Below, one piece after another: positions 31,186 through 40,607 of a stretch of DNA of 64,000 nucleotides. The position numbers and the translations under genes are program-made. The DNA is from Lolium rigidum (taxonomy: Eukaryota; Streptophyta; Magnoliopsida; Poales; Poaceae), in contig NC_061514.1 in the NCBI RefSeq assembly GCF_022539505.1, positions 223,533,837-223,597,836 on the forward strand. Reading direction: 5' to 3'. Each line of letters begins with the position of its first letter. The stretch's first letter is position 1. The notes under the pieces are model-generated. The model searched no databases, had not been told where the DNA came from, and saw only the letters and a program-made list of their open reading frames with translations.

Positions 31186-32829
31186 TCAAGTGACACTAGA
31201 GGGTCCCGTGGATGCCTTAGAGGAGGCGGTGGAGGAGACCGTTTGCTTCATGCGACTTTGGATAGTCGGCTTCTTGGATGTTGTTGAGGACACGTCGGCC
31301 TTGGCACTTGTAGCATGAGGGGTTGACGTAGTAGAAGGAGTCGATGTAGCGAGCTTGGAGGTGAAGTAGGTCTTGGCCTTGGAGTACTTGATGTCCTCAA
31401 TCACTTGGCGCTCGGCCTTCGTTGCTTGATGGACCAATTCAACCATGTTGGAGTAAGGTTGGAACTCCACAATTCGCTTGATGGGATAGTTGAGGCCATT
31501 GAAGAAGCGAGCAATGGTTTGGTCATCGGACTCTTGGATGTTTGCTCTCATCATAGTGAGCTCCATCTCCTTGTAGAACTCCTCGACGGTCTTGGTTCCT
31601 TGCTTCAACTTTTGGAGCTTGTTGAAGAGGTCGGTCATGTAGTGCGTGGGGACAAAGCGAGCATGCATCTCTTTCTTCATTTCTTCCCAAGTGGCAATTG
31701 GAGGTTCACCCTTCTCTTCTCGGAGAGTGAGGACTTGCTCCCACCAAGTGTTTGCGTAGTCCTCGAACTCAAGCGACGCCATAGCCACCTTCTTGGCACC
31801 GGAGTAGTTGTGGATGCGGAATATCTTGTCCACCTTGAGTGCCCATGAGAGGTAGGCCTCGGCATCTTCTTCACCCTTGAACTTTGGCATGGTGAACTTG
31901 AGTCTTCCAAACATATTCTCTTCATCCTCCATGTTTCTTCGACGAGGAGGGGCACCTTCATCTCTTGCGGCTTGAGGAGGAATAGGAGGTCTTCTACGGC
32001 CAACCATAGCATTGGGTTGGTGTTGGAGGTGCACACTTGCTTCACTTGGCTCACGGTGAGGATGTGGTTGAGGATCTTGACGAGGTGGTTGAAGATCTTG
32101 ACGAGGTGGTTGGCGACGCCCAAAGATGGCCCTCTCATCTTGCTCATGTGGTGGTTCTCCTCTTCCACGTTGGTCATGGCGAGGATGATTGCGAAGATCA
32201 CGCCTCGGTTGGTCTTGATGTTCATGGCCTTGAGCATCACCATGTGGCTCCATGTTGTGGGAGATGTTGTCATGCGGGTGGCCGTCACGCCCATGGTGGG
32301 CATGGCCATCCGGTTGAGGACGATCTTGTGGAGGACGTTCATGAGGACGAGCATGGCGATGTATTTCTCCTCGCCTAGAGTTGGAGCGAGAGTCTTCATG
32401 ACGAGCATGTGAGCGATGCGGTCGATGATGGTCTTCATGCCTTGAGGAGGAGCTTGAGGACGAACGGTGACCATGAGAGTAGTAATCTTGTGATGAGCTT
32501 GAGGATGATGAAGTAGAGCGGTGTCGGCGATGACGACCCAAGTTGGTGATGGCGCGCTCGAGGCTATCCATGCGCCGCTCCATGTTTGCATCATTGGCCG
32601 CCATTTGACCATTCAAGTTGTCCGTAGCTTCGCGAAGGAGAGCCAAGTCTTGGTTCACAACGGAGAAGTTGTGTGCCACTTCATCGTATTGCTCATCGAT
32701 GCGCGTCTCGAAGAGGGTGAGTTGCTCCTTGAACTCTTGGCGTTGCGTCCATAGGTTGTGTTGAGTAGCCAACCTCTCGGTGTTGCGGAGGATTTCTCCC
32801 TCCCTTGCTTCATCTCCGCTCCTATCCAT
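31186..32829 (-). CDS. Gag of element K (547 codons)
   Basis: Start MDRSGDEAREGEILRNTERL at 32829. Residues 1-95 are predicted helical/coiled-coil (heptad-like, AHNFSVVNQDLALLREATDN). Residues 95-300 are very rich in Ser, His, Arg, Asp and Pro (low complexity). The capsid domain spans about residues 310-450: FTMPKFKGEEDAEAYLSWAL, NTWWEQVLTLREEKGEPPIA, TWEEMKKEMHARFVP, MELTMMRANIQESDDQTIAR. A Ser/Thr-rich linker leads to the zinc knuckle, where a stop occurs. It is one of the longest intact frames in the window and would encode the particle protein. Confidence 0.85.
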   Translation of the reverse strand: MDRSGDEAREGEILRNTERLATQHNLWTQRQEFKEQLTLFETRIDEQYDEVAHNFSVVNQDLALLREATDNLNGQMAANDANMERRMDSLERAITNLGRHRRHRSTSSSSSSSQDYYSHGHRSSSSSSSRHEDHHRPHRSHARHEDSRSNSRRGEIHRHARPHERPPQDRPQPDGHAHHGRDGHPHDNISHNMEPHGDAQGHEHQDQPRRDLRNHPRHDQRGRGEPPHEQDERAIFGRRQPPRQDLQPPRQDPQPHPHREPSEASVHLQHQPNAMVGRRRPPIPPQAARDEGAPPRRRNMEDEENMFGRLKFTMPKFKGEEDAEAYLSWALKVDKIFRIHNYSGAKKVAMASLEFEDYANTWWEQVLTLREEKGEPPIATWEEMKKEMHARFVPTHYMTDLFNKLQKLKQGTKTVEEFYKEMELTMMRANIQESDDQTIARFFNGLNYPIKRIVEFQPYSNMVELVHQATKAERQVIEDIKYSKAKTYFTSKLATSTPSTTSTPHATSAKADVSSTTSKKPTIQSRMKQTVSSTASSKASTGPSSVT

Positions 32830-33599
32830 GATACAAAGACAAGCACTAGGTTGTGTATGTTAGTGGAAGGAGACTACCTCGCACTCTTACCAAGGTAAGA
32901 TAGTATTGAGGCAATCCACCAAGCCGAAAGCAAGATCAAGTGTATCGGGAACACACGCAAAACCACACGCAAAAGCTAGCAAATATGGTGTTAGGCGAGT
33001 GTTGTGGAAAGCCAAAAGACAAATCCAAGATCGAGTATGTTGTTAAGAGTGGTGGAAATCCGAAAATCCAAAAGTTGATGCGAAGATCACTATAAACACG
33101 GAAAAATGATGTGGAACACACACACGAGATAAGCGGGGTTAGTGCAACCAAAAGTGAGCGGAAAATTGTATGTGCGGATGCTCGGTGTCACACTAACACA
33201 AGGAGAGTCAAAGCTTTGGTTGCAAAGGAAGAGACAACTAGATTCACACGTGACCTCTCTTCTCGTATCTCTCTTTGCTTAAAAGCTTTTTCTCTTTTGT
33301 ATATGTTGGCACTTTGCACTCGGTTGTATGTATGGGCGTATGGATGTATGGATGTATGGTGCTACTCGCACTCTTTTTGTGTTTTTGGGGCTTTTTCACG
33401 CACTATGTTAGCGTTAGCCTCGCTTTTGCTATCTTGCCACACGAGTGTTTGCTTGGGTGCCTTACTCAACGCTACACACACACCTCACAATGCGGGGCCA
33501 CGTGCAATGTCTCGCAACACTAGACAAGCAATGCTCAATGGGATAGATCGCAAAAGGAAGAGGGGTTACAAGGTGACAGCTGCAAGTTATACCTGCGAT

Positions 33600-33627
33600 G
33601 ATGGTGGTGGTGGTGGTGGTGGTGGAG
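33600..33627 (+). repeat. (GGT)n microsatellite
   Basis: About nine consecutive TGG/GGT units in the leader of element K. Confidence 0.9.
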
Positions 33628-33664
33628 ATCGCCGGACGTCGAGGTCGAAGGAGGCGTTGCGTCG

Positions 33665-33785
33665 CCCGGTCGGAGGCCCGGTCGGACCGGCTCGTGGACC
33701 GGCTTGCCCGGTATGCCGCCCGGTTGACCGGGTGCTGGGCCGGCTCGGCCGGTCGAGGGCCAGGTTGACCGGCTGCTCAACCGGA
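33665..33785 (+). repeat. CCGG-palindrome cluster in the leader of element K
   Basis: Words such as CCCGGTCGG, GGTCGGACCGGC, GGTTGACCGGG and GGCCGGTCGAGG recur every 10-20 bp. A much larger cluster of the same type is in the LTR (34573-34819). Confidence 0.75.
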
Positions 33786-34052
33786 TTTCGCGGGATGAGC
33801 TTTCTCTCTCCTGTTCTTCACGAAAACCAAGCCAAATCGACCAAATCGAAGGGAAACGATGGAATTGGAGGCTCAAAGTTGGGGAAATAGTAGATCAAGC
33901 ACAACAACTCCAAATCCACGGACCAAAACCACTCAAAACGCAACCAAATCACGGATCGGTCAAGAGGCAATTTGGGGCTATTTTTGGGGATTTTTTGGAA
34001 AATTTTCTAGGGACGAAATCGGGTGGGTGGAGGGTCAAATCCGCGGAAACCA

Positions 34053-34068
34053 AAGGCTGCTGATAGCA
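34053..34068 (-). other. Possible damaged tRNA-Met primer-binding site of element K
   Basis: Minus strand reads TGCTATCAGCAGCC next to the LTR end. This resembles TGGTATCAGAGCC with changes at CAG-type positions. Position fits; sequence is degenerate. Confidence 0.4.
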
Positions 34069-34485
34069 TATGATGAGGTCTAAGACCCCGTGTGTGGCCC
34101 GATCTTGCGGATTGACGTCGAAACCAACGGGGAGATGGGAAAACGCGAGGAACACGAAGAACACGGTGATGAACACGAGGAACCCCGAGACTCACGCACG
34201 CACACCAACCCGATACACCCGATGCTTACCTCCGTGGATCGATGGACCACGCCAATAGAATCTCCGTGGAAGAGACACGCGGTAGAATTCCCGGAGAGAG
34301 ATTGGGATTGGAGAGGAAGAGCTTGGGGAAGGAGAGAGAGTAACAAGTACTAGAATCTCCTTCAACAAGATCTAAGTCAACAACCAAGGTGCCTTGATTA
34401 CGAGAGGGATGATACCCAAGGGAGACTAAGCTCAAAGTTAGGGTTTGAGTTCAAAACAAGTCCGAAGAGCTAATGAGGGGTTCCG

Positions 34486-34500
34486 GCTACTTATATAGGC
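34486..34500 (-). promoter_or_regulatory. TATA box in the LTR of element K
   Basis: Minus strand reads GTGCCTATATAAGTAGCC across this site, a clean plant TATA box (TATATAAG) in the middle of the LTR, correctly oriented for element transcription toward gag. Confidence 0.6.
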
Positions 34501-34572
34501 ACACCCGGCCGGCAAGGGCGAACAGGTACGCAAAAGGATAAGTTAAGGCGGTTTGGTGGGGCACTCTCGTCG

Positions 34573-34819
34573 GGTCCGGTTTGGGATCCGGTCGGACCGG
34601 GCACTGGGACCGGGCTGTCCGGTCAAGGGTCCGGTCGACCGGGCACTGTGGCCGGCGGGCCGGTCGTGGGTCCGGTCGACCGGTCGGAAGCCGGATTCCT
34701 GCGAGGTTTCCGGTCGTCGTCCGGTACGAGGGGGCTGGCCCGGTTTCCGACCGGTCGACCGGGCCTATGACCGGGGAGCCCGGTTGTAGGTCCGGTTCCA
34801 CCGGGTCCTGGACCGGCCA
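34573..34819 (+). repeat. CCGG-palindrome array in the LTR of element K
   Basis: About 250 bp made of GGTCCGGTCGACCGGGCAC-like units and variants (CCGGTCGGACCGG, GGCCGGTCG, CCGACCGGTCGACCGGGCC). Many units are perfect palindromes around TCGA or CCGG. It lies upstream of the LTR TATA box in the element's transcription direction. Confidence 0.8.
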
Positions 34820-35147
34820 GCGTCCATCTCTTCCTTGGAGCGCTTCGAGCGACGTCGGCTTCGGCTCCATGATCATCTTCATGTCCAGCTGCTTCTCTCC
34901 CGGCTGCTTCTCTCCCTCCCTTGGCCTTGGCGCCTCCTCCTCTCCGAGGTCTTGATGCGGCTTGTACCTAATGACACATAGCACGTCGGCATGAGGTAGC
35001 AATCCATCCAAAGGGGTACCAAGATCAAGGGTAGTGAGGAGCGAGTTCACCTCATCATGTAGAGCCTTGGCTCGGGCTCGTGTCATTGGTCCACTTGGGG
35101 GACTAGTTGGTCTTGATGGAGTGTCGTCGGTGAGCGGGGCTACATCA

Positions 35148-35450
35148 GTATTTTAATTATCTATCTAGTTTGGCTTGATCACATGGATAATTGATGTGAA
35201 CTGCTCTGCAGTAATGATCATTTCATTGAGTTTGGCAGGGCTAGATGGATGCCAACACTTGGTTGTGTACCCTAGCCCTCCTTTTGAACCCTACTGGGTG
35301 ATGATAACTGTGCATGGCTTATTTGTTTGAATTGGTTAAGTGGTTGAGGTGGCCTGGACAGCAATTCTTTGCTGTTTAGGTAGCTCCCACCTTTCTGTGG
35401 CTGGTTATGGCTTAATGGATACCTCACTGGATAATCCCTTGTTGGATTTC
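35148..35450 (+). mobile_element. Element L, left fragment (LTR-like sequence)
   Basis: Continuous with 44580-46088 once G is removed. No coding sequence. Cut on the left by the LTR of K. Confidence 0.5.
35446..35450 (+). repeat. Target-site duplication of element G (left), ATTTC
   Basis: ATTTC precedes the G LTR and follows the other end at 44575-44579. Confidence 0.93.
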
Positions 35451-36361
35451 TGATACGTCTCTAACGTATCCATAATTTCTGTTGTTCCATGCTTGTTTTA
35501 TGACAATACTTACATGTTTTGCTTGCACTTTATGATGATTTCATGCATTTTCCGGAACTAACCTATTAACAAGATGCCACAGTGCCAGTTCCCGTTTTCT
35601 GCTGTTTTTGGTTCCAGAAAGGCTGTTCGGGCAATATTCTCGGAATTCGACGAAACGAAGACCAAACCTCCTATTTTTCCCGGAAGCGTCCAGAACACCG
35701 AAGAAGAGTCGGAGAGGGGCCAGAGGGCCACCACACCATAGGGCGGCGCGGCCTGGCCTGGGCCCGCGCCGGCCTGTGGTGTGGCGCCCCCAGTGCCCCC
35801 TGCGCCGCCTCTTCGCCTATAAAATCCCTTTCGACCTAAAAACACCGTAACTCTTGACGAAACTCCAGAAAGACTCCAGGGGCGCCGCCACCATCGCGAA
35901 ACTCCAATTCGGGGGACAGAAGTCTCTGTCCCGGCACCCTTCCGGGACGGGGAAGTGCCCCCGGAAGCCATCTCCATCAACGCCATCGCCTCCATCATGC
36001 TCCGTGAGTAGTTCCCCCATGGACTACGGGTTCTAGCTGTAGCTAGTTGGTATTATCTCCCCCATGTACTTCAATACAATGATCTCATGAGCTGCCTTAC
36101 ATGATTGAGATTCATCTGATGTAATCGGTGTTGTGTTTGTCGGGATCCGATGGATTGTTACATTATGATTGTCTATCTAGAAAGTTTATGAAGTTATTGT
36201 TGCTGCAATCTTGTTATGCTTAATGCTTGTCACTAGGGCCCGAGTGCCATGATCTTAGATTTGAGCTCTATACTTATTGCTTAGATTGTATCTACAAGTT
36301 GTATGCACATGTCACTGTCCGGAACCAATGGCCCCGAAGTGACAGAAATCGGGACAACCAG

Positions 36362-36366
36362 AGGGG
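36362..36366 (+). repeat. Target-site duplication of element H (left), AGGGG
   Basis: AGGGG before H is repeated after it at 38364-38368. The empty site in the other G LTR (CCGGAGGGGATGGC, around 43960) has one copy. Confidence 0.95.
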
Positions 36367-36917
36367 TGATAGTTTTGGCCCAAGGAGGAAGAAGACTCAC
36401 ACACGCACTGGATACAATGAACACACAGAGAACTTTTCTGCACACGCACTTGTGCTCTTTTCTCTAGTTCTCACTTGACAAACAAACTGGTTACAGAGGC
36501 CTATAAGTAGTACATGCACAGACACTCAGTCGAGGACACGACTTCACTAGCCGAGAGATAGGAACTAGTAACCATGATGACCACACCACTCGGCCACTCT
36601 CCTCGCATATGGAGATCGTGCTCACTATCGCTGCACAACGGCTGATTACCAGGTCACAACTAATCCTATCCATCAGCTGACTCTATCGATCCATGCATGC
36701 GTCTCTCTCCTCCTACTAACTAGACATGCAACTAACATATTCAGACTTGGCACCGTACAGGCATGGCACCAAGCTAGCTAAACTCTGACACAACTAACAA
36801 GCTTTGCATGTACACCTGACAGTGCACACTGCCGCAGCTTTCTACTGAATGAAAACTCTGAAACGAAACTGAACTTAACATGAGCTAGACACCTACACAA
36901 CAAGGTTAACTCCAACA
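36367..36917 (-). repeat. 3' LTR of element H (551 bp)
   Basis: TGATAGTTTTGG...AACTCCAACA on the plus strand; same length and apparently the same sequence as 37813-38363. It includes a TATA-like CTATAAGTAG (36501-36510 region). Confidence 0.95.
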
Positions 36918-36935
36918 ATCTCCTCCTTAACCTTG
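36918..36935 (-). other. Polypurine tract of element H
   Basis: Minus strand AAGGTTAAGGAGGAGAT directly before LTR start TGTTGGAG. Confidence 0.8.
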
Positions 36936-36967
36936 TTGTATTTTATTTGGTGCTCCTTGCCGAAACT

Positions 36968-37795
36968 TCAAAGTAGCGCCAGATGCTCGTCGACGTCCGC
37001 GACGGCAAGATGCACCCGCTCCTTCCTTGGCTCGGTGCAGTCCTTGGAGAAGTGGCCGAGGTTCTGGCAGTTGTAGCAGCGGACCTTCCGGATGTCAAAA
37101 GTGTTCTTCTTCTTGCCGCCGTTGCCGGTGCCATTGCGGTCGCGGGCACGCCACTCCTGCTCCGTGAGGAGGAGCTGGCTGTCACTCCATTCGCTGCCGG
37201 CCTGCGCGCGCCGCCGTGACCGTTCCTCGAACGCCTTGAGTCTTCCCAGCGCCTCCTCGAACGCCATCTTCTCCGGGTCGCAGAACTGCTCGATCCCGGC
37301 CACCGCAGGGTACAAGTGCTCGGGCACGGTGTCGAGGAGCTTCTTCACCATGGCGGCGTCGTCGAGCGTCGGTCCAAGACTCGCGTACCTTGCCGCCATG
37401 CCGCTGATCTTGCCGGCGTAGTCGTCGAGCAGCTCCCCCTCCGCCATGTACATCTCGTTGAACTCGCCACGGAGAGTGGAGAGCCGCGCCGCCTTGACGC
37501 GATCAGCGCCGACGAACCTCGTCTTGAGGCTGTCCCACACCTCCTTCGCCGTCTTCTTCGCGGACACCTGCATGAGGATGTCCTCCGACAGCGCACCGAA
37601 GAGTTGTGCCCTCGCCGCCTTGTTCTTGATCGCGTCCACCTCCGCGCCATCCGCAGGGGACACCGCCTCCCAAACGCCCGCAGCGTCGAGGTTCGCCTCC
37701 ACCTTGATAGCCCAGACGGTGTAGTTCGTCGACGTGAGCATCGGCATTGGCAGCGACAACGAGCTTCCCCCAGCACCATACGGAACCAACGCCAT
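36968..37795 (-). CDS. Gag of element H (Ty1/copia type, 275 aa)
   Basis: I choose the start at 37795 (MALVPYGAGGSS), the first Met after the PBS; the open frame continues into the LTR but that is not expected to be coding. Residues 20-130 form the copia gag domain of the DUF4219/UBN2 type: NYTVWAIKVEANLDAAGVWE, GALSEDILMQVSAKKTAKEV, WDSLKTRFVGADRVKAARL. The central region has the YASLGPTLDDAAMVKKLL block. A CCHC zinc knuckle CYNCQNLGHFSKDC lies near residue 250. The frame ends after DEHLALL, without a protease. It is intact, with no stops or shifts, in contrast to nearly all gag frames around it. The product should still form particles. Confidence 0.93.
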   Translation of the reverse strand: MALVPYGAGGSSLSLPMPMLTSTNYTVWAIKVEANLDAAGVWEAVSPADGAEVDAIKNKAARAQLFGALSEDILMQVSAKKTAKEVWDSLKTRFVGADRVKAARLSTLRGEFNEMYMAEGELLDDYAGKISGMAARYASLGPTLDDAAMVKKLLDTVPEHLYPAVAGIEQFCDPEKMAFEEALGRLKAFEERSRRRAQAGSEWSDSQLLLTEQEWRARDRNGTGNGGKKKNTFDIRKVRCYNCQNLGHFSKDCTEPRKERVHLAVADVDEHLALL

Positions 37796-37810
37796 GTGGC
37801 TCTGATACCA
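37796..37810 (-). other. Primer-binding site of element H (initiator tRNA-Met)
   Basis: Minus strand TTTGGTATCAGAGCC: TGGTATCAGAGC is the standard plant copia primer site, two bases from the LTR end. Confidence 0.9.
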
Positions 37811-37812
37811 AA

Positions 37813-38363
37813 TGATAGTTTTGGCCCAAGGAGGAAGAAGACTCACACACGCACTGGATACAATGAACACACAGAGAACTTTTCTGCACACGCACTTGTG
37901 CTCTTTTCTCTAGTTCTCACTTGACAAACAAACTGGTTACAGAGGCCTATAAGTAGTACATGCACAGACACTCAGTCGAGGACACGACTTCACTAGCCGA
38001 GAGATAGGAACTAGTAACCATGATGACCACACCACTCGGCCACTCTCCTCGCATATGGAGATCGTGCTCACTATCGCTGCACAACGGCTGATTACCAGGT
38101 CACAACTAATCCTATCCATCAGCTGACTCTATCGATCCATGCATGCGTCTCTCTCCTCCTACTAACTAGACATGCAACTAACATATTCAGACTTGGCACC
38201 GTACAGGCATGGCACCAAGCTAGCTAAACTCTGACACAACTAACAAGCTTTGCATGTACACCTGACAGTGCACACTGCCGCAGCTTTCTACTGAATGAAA
38301 ACTCTGAAACGAAACTGAACTTAACATGAGCTAGACACCTACACAACAAGGTTAACTCCAACA
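37813..38363 (-). repeat. 5' LTR of element H (551 bp)
   Basis: See the partner LTR; no difference was found by eye. Confidence 0.95.
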
Positions 38364-38368
38364 AGGGG
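38364..38368 (+). repeat. Target-site duplication of element H (right), AGGGG
   Basis: Matches 36362-36366. Confidence 0.95.
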
Positions 38369-38977
38369 ATGGCGGTGATGTGAGGGACACATGTTTTCAC
38401 GGAGTGTTAATGCTTTGCTCCGGTACTCTATTAAAAGGAGTACCTTATTATCCAGTAGTTTCCCTTGAGGCCCGGCTGCCACCGGCTGGTAGGACAAAAG
38501 ATGTTGTGCAAGTTTCTCATTGCGAGCACGTACGACTATTATTGGAAAACATGCCTACATGATTAATGATCTTGATATTCTGTCTTAATGCTATTTCAAT
38601 CCTATCAATTGCCCGACTGTAATTTGTTCACCCAACACTTGTTATTGGAGAGTTACCACTAGTGTAGATAGCTGGGAACCCCGGTCCATCTTTCATCATC
38701 ATATACTTGTTCTACATGTCAACTGTTTTCTGGTGCCATTGCTCTCATACTACTATTACTGCTGCTGTGTTACTGTTACTACTGCTCTCATATTACTGCT
38801 ACTTTCACATCACCCCTGTTGCTAGTGCTTTTCCAGGTGCAGCTGAATTGACAACTCAGTTGTTAAGGCTTATAAGTATTCTTTACCTCCCCTTGTGTCG
38901 AATCAATAAATTTGGGTTTTACTTCCCTCGAAGACTGTTGCGATCCCCTATACTTGTGGGTCATCAAGACTATTTTC

Positions 38978-38995
38978 TGGCGCCGTTGCCGGGGA
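38978..38995 (+). other. Primer-binding site of element G (tRNA-Asp)
   Basis: TGGCGCCGTTGCCGGGGA, a perfect complement of the plant tRNA-Asp(GTC) 3' end from general knowledge, eleven bases after the LTR. Confidence 0.92.
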
Positions 38996-39039
38996 GGCAT
39001 AGCTCTACTCATAAGTTCACCTGGGGAGTACACTCTACC

Positions 39040-39175
39040 TCTCTCGCTGTTTTTGTTTTACTTTATTTTGTTTTGCTTAGTTTACTTTTGTCTAGTTTAT
39101 TTGTGCTTAGTTTATTTCTGTCTAGTATTAGTTTGCTTAGTTTACTTTTGTCTAGTTTATTTCAGTTTTGTTTTA
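39040..39175 (+). repeat. Short tandem repeat in the leader of element G
   Basis: T-rich units of the type TTTGCTTAGTTTACTTTTG followed by TCTAGTTTATTT recur about four times with small changes. F has a simpler T-rich leader at the same position. Confidence 0.7.
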
Positions 39176-39239
39176 CTTTTCCTATATATCCAAAAATCCA
39201 TAAAAATTTGAAAAACCAAAAAATTAAAAACTGCTTGTT

Positions 39240-40607
39240 ATGGGAGAACCTACAACCTACTTGGAGCTTATAGAATGTTATAATTGTTATAGAGAATCAA
39301 GAACTGGTAAAATAATGAGTGCTATGATAGAAAAATTGAATACAATTGCTAAAATCTTGCTTGAACGCCATAATATAAACTGTTGCTCTCAATAGGATAC
39401 TAAACATCTTAAATTTCAATGTGGCTTTAGTGAGGAATTTTTAATTAAGAACTATAATCGGAATTGCTATATTCATTATGGGTTCGAAGAGGTAGAACAA
39501 TTTGTCTTATTTATGGGAGCCTCCGAGATAGAATCCTTCATGGTTGAGAATCATGAAACTTGTGTTGTTTGTAAGGGCCTTAAAGATTATGTCTCTACTA
39601 TCCTTAATTCTTGCATAGAATGCTACAGTAGGAATCCTTATATCCTTGATTATAAAGAGAGACACATTAATGCACAAGAATGCACTCACAATTTGCAGGA
39701 ACCGGTGGAAGAAGAAATTGATGAACCCGAAAGCTCATTGGATGAAAAAGAGGAGGAAATTGATGAACCTGAAAGCTCATTGGATGAAAAAGAAGAGGAG
39801 AGCGACGAACAAAAGGAGGAAGAATGGATTAGCTACCCATGCCAACCTTCTAATGAGAGTAACTCTTTATCTCTTACACTATTTGATTGTCCTCCATGCT
39901 TACCGAAAGAGGTTGAATGTTATGTTCCTGTGGATTCTCTTGAAATAGTACCTATGAGTAATACTTGTGAGAATGATTATGCTACTGTTATCTATGATAA
40001 TCCATGCTACTTTGATAAATCTTATGATAATGCTTTGTTTGTGCATGATGTCGAAATGCATGGTACTAAAGAATTTTGTTTGGCAAATGTCTATGATAAA
40101 GCTCTAGATGATGGTCCTATGTTACTTGATAATATTAATTGTACTACTAATGAAAATGGGATTGGAGAGTTCTTGACTTATTCTATGAGTCCCATATCTA
40201 TTGAGATTGATCAATTACCTTGTTATATTATTAATAAAAGTAAGTTTGAAAGCTTTAATTCCACTATTCTTGAACTTGATAAAAATTATGTGTTTGGAAA
40301 TCATGAAAAGTATGCTGCATGTGATAGCTATATTGTTGAGTTTGTTCATGAAGCTACTGAAAATTATTATGAGAGAGGAAAATATGGTTGTAGAAATTTT
40401 CATGGTACTAATACACCTCTCTATATGCTGAAATTTTTGAAGTTATCCTTGTTTTATCCTCTTATGCTTGTCACTTTGTTCTTCATGAATTTATTTGTGT
40501 ACAAGATTCCTTTGCATAGGAAGCATGTTAGACTTAAATGTGTTTTGGATTTGCCTCTTGATGCTCTCTTTTGCTTCAAATACTACTTTCTGCGAGTGCA
40601 TCATTAA
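39240..40607 (+). pseudogene. Unknown ORF of element G in the gag position (455 codons, one TAG)
   Basis: The frame opens at 39240 (MGEPTTYLELIECYNCYRES), has a single in-frame TAG at 39393-39395 (…CCSQ-TAG-DTKHLK), then runs uninterrupted to 40607. A downstream Met at 39513 gives 364 residues. Visible features: Cys-rich stretches near the N-terminus (CVVCKGLKDYVSTILNSCIEC), two direct repeats of EEEIDEPESSLDEKE (about 39712-39797), a mostly acidic middle, and a hydrophobic segment near the C-terminus (LKLSLFYPLMLVTLFFMNLF) that could span a membrane, followed by a basic patch. It has no similarity I recognise to gag, protease, RT or integrase. The TAG may have been CAG. Function unknown. Confidence 0.75.

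Larger units (their letters stand above)
32830..34070 (-). other. Long 5' leader of element K
   Basis: About 1.2 kb between PBS and gag with no supported coding sequence. It holds an ATGGATGT-type short repeat (33350-33358), a (GGT)n microsatellite (33600-33627), and an array of CCGGT/ACCGG palindromic words (33665-33785). Confidence 0.6.
30690..35147 (-). mobile_element. Element K: Ty3/gypsy element (probably chromoviral), 5' half
   Basis: Minus-oriented: 5' LTR (35147-34071), a damaged tRNA-Met-like PBS, a 1.2-kb leader, gag and the start of protease, then the gap. Pol and the 3' LTR are missing. The protease (VIIDGGSCHNLAS...PHPHPYHIQWLSDKG) and gag style suggest a chromovirus of the CRM/Reina type. 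I rate that lineage call as modest because RT and chromodomain are absent. Confidence 0.75.
34071..35147 (-). repeat. 5' LTR of element K (about 1077 bp)
   Basis: Plus-strand ends TGATGAGGTCTAAGACC (34071) and GGGGCTACATCA (35147). TATATAGG at 34492-34499 (minus: CCTATATAAGTAGCC) is a good TATA box for the element promoter. The second half holds the CCGG-palindrome array. Only one LTR is present, so boundaries rest on TG/CA ends and the PBS position. Confidence 0.6.
36367..38363 (-). mobile_element. Element H: gag-only Ty1/copia element (TR-GAG type), 1997 bp
   Basis: Two 551-bp LTRs that look identical base for base, an initiator tRNA-Met PBS, a single gag ORF and a PPT, flanked by perfect AGGGG duplications. 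There is room for only 895 bp of internal sequence, with no protease, integrase or RT. This matches the class described as terminal-repeat retrotransposons with a GAG domain (TR-GAG). Identical LTRs and an intact frame make it the youngest-looking insertion here. It would need copia enzymes in trans. Confidence 0.93.
35451..38966 (+). repeat. 5' LTR of element G, interrupted by element H
   Basis: Starts TGATACGTCTCTAACG, ends TTGTGGGTCATCA. With H (36367-38363) and one AGGGG removed it has exactly the 1514-bp length of the right LTR and aligns throughout. Differences concentrate at CAG/CTG/CG, for example GTGACAGAAAT versus GTGACGAAAT. Confidence 0.92.

Noticed and set aside
32037..32612. Overlapping frames opposite or shifted from K gag (for example 32612 to 31677)
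   Set aside because: Shadows of the intact gag frame, which has the recognisable capsid domain.
36367..38363. H as a solo TRIM or a pair of solo LTRs
   Set aside because: PBS, PPT, a 275-aa gag and flanking AGGGG duplications show one complete small element.
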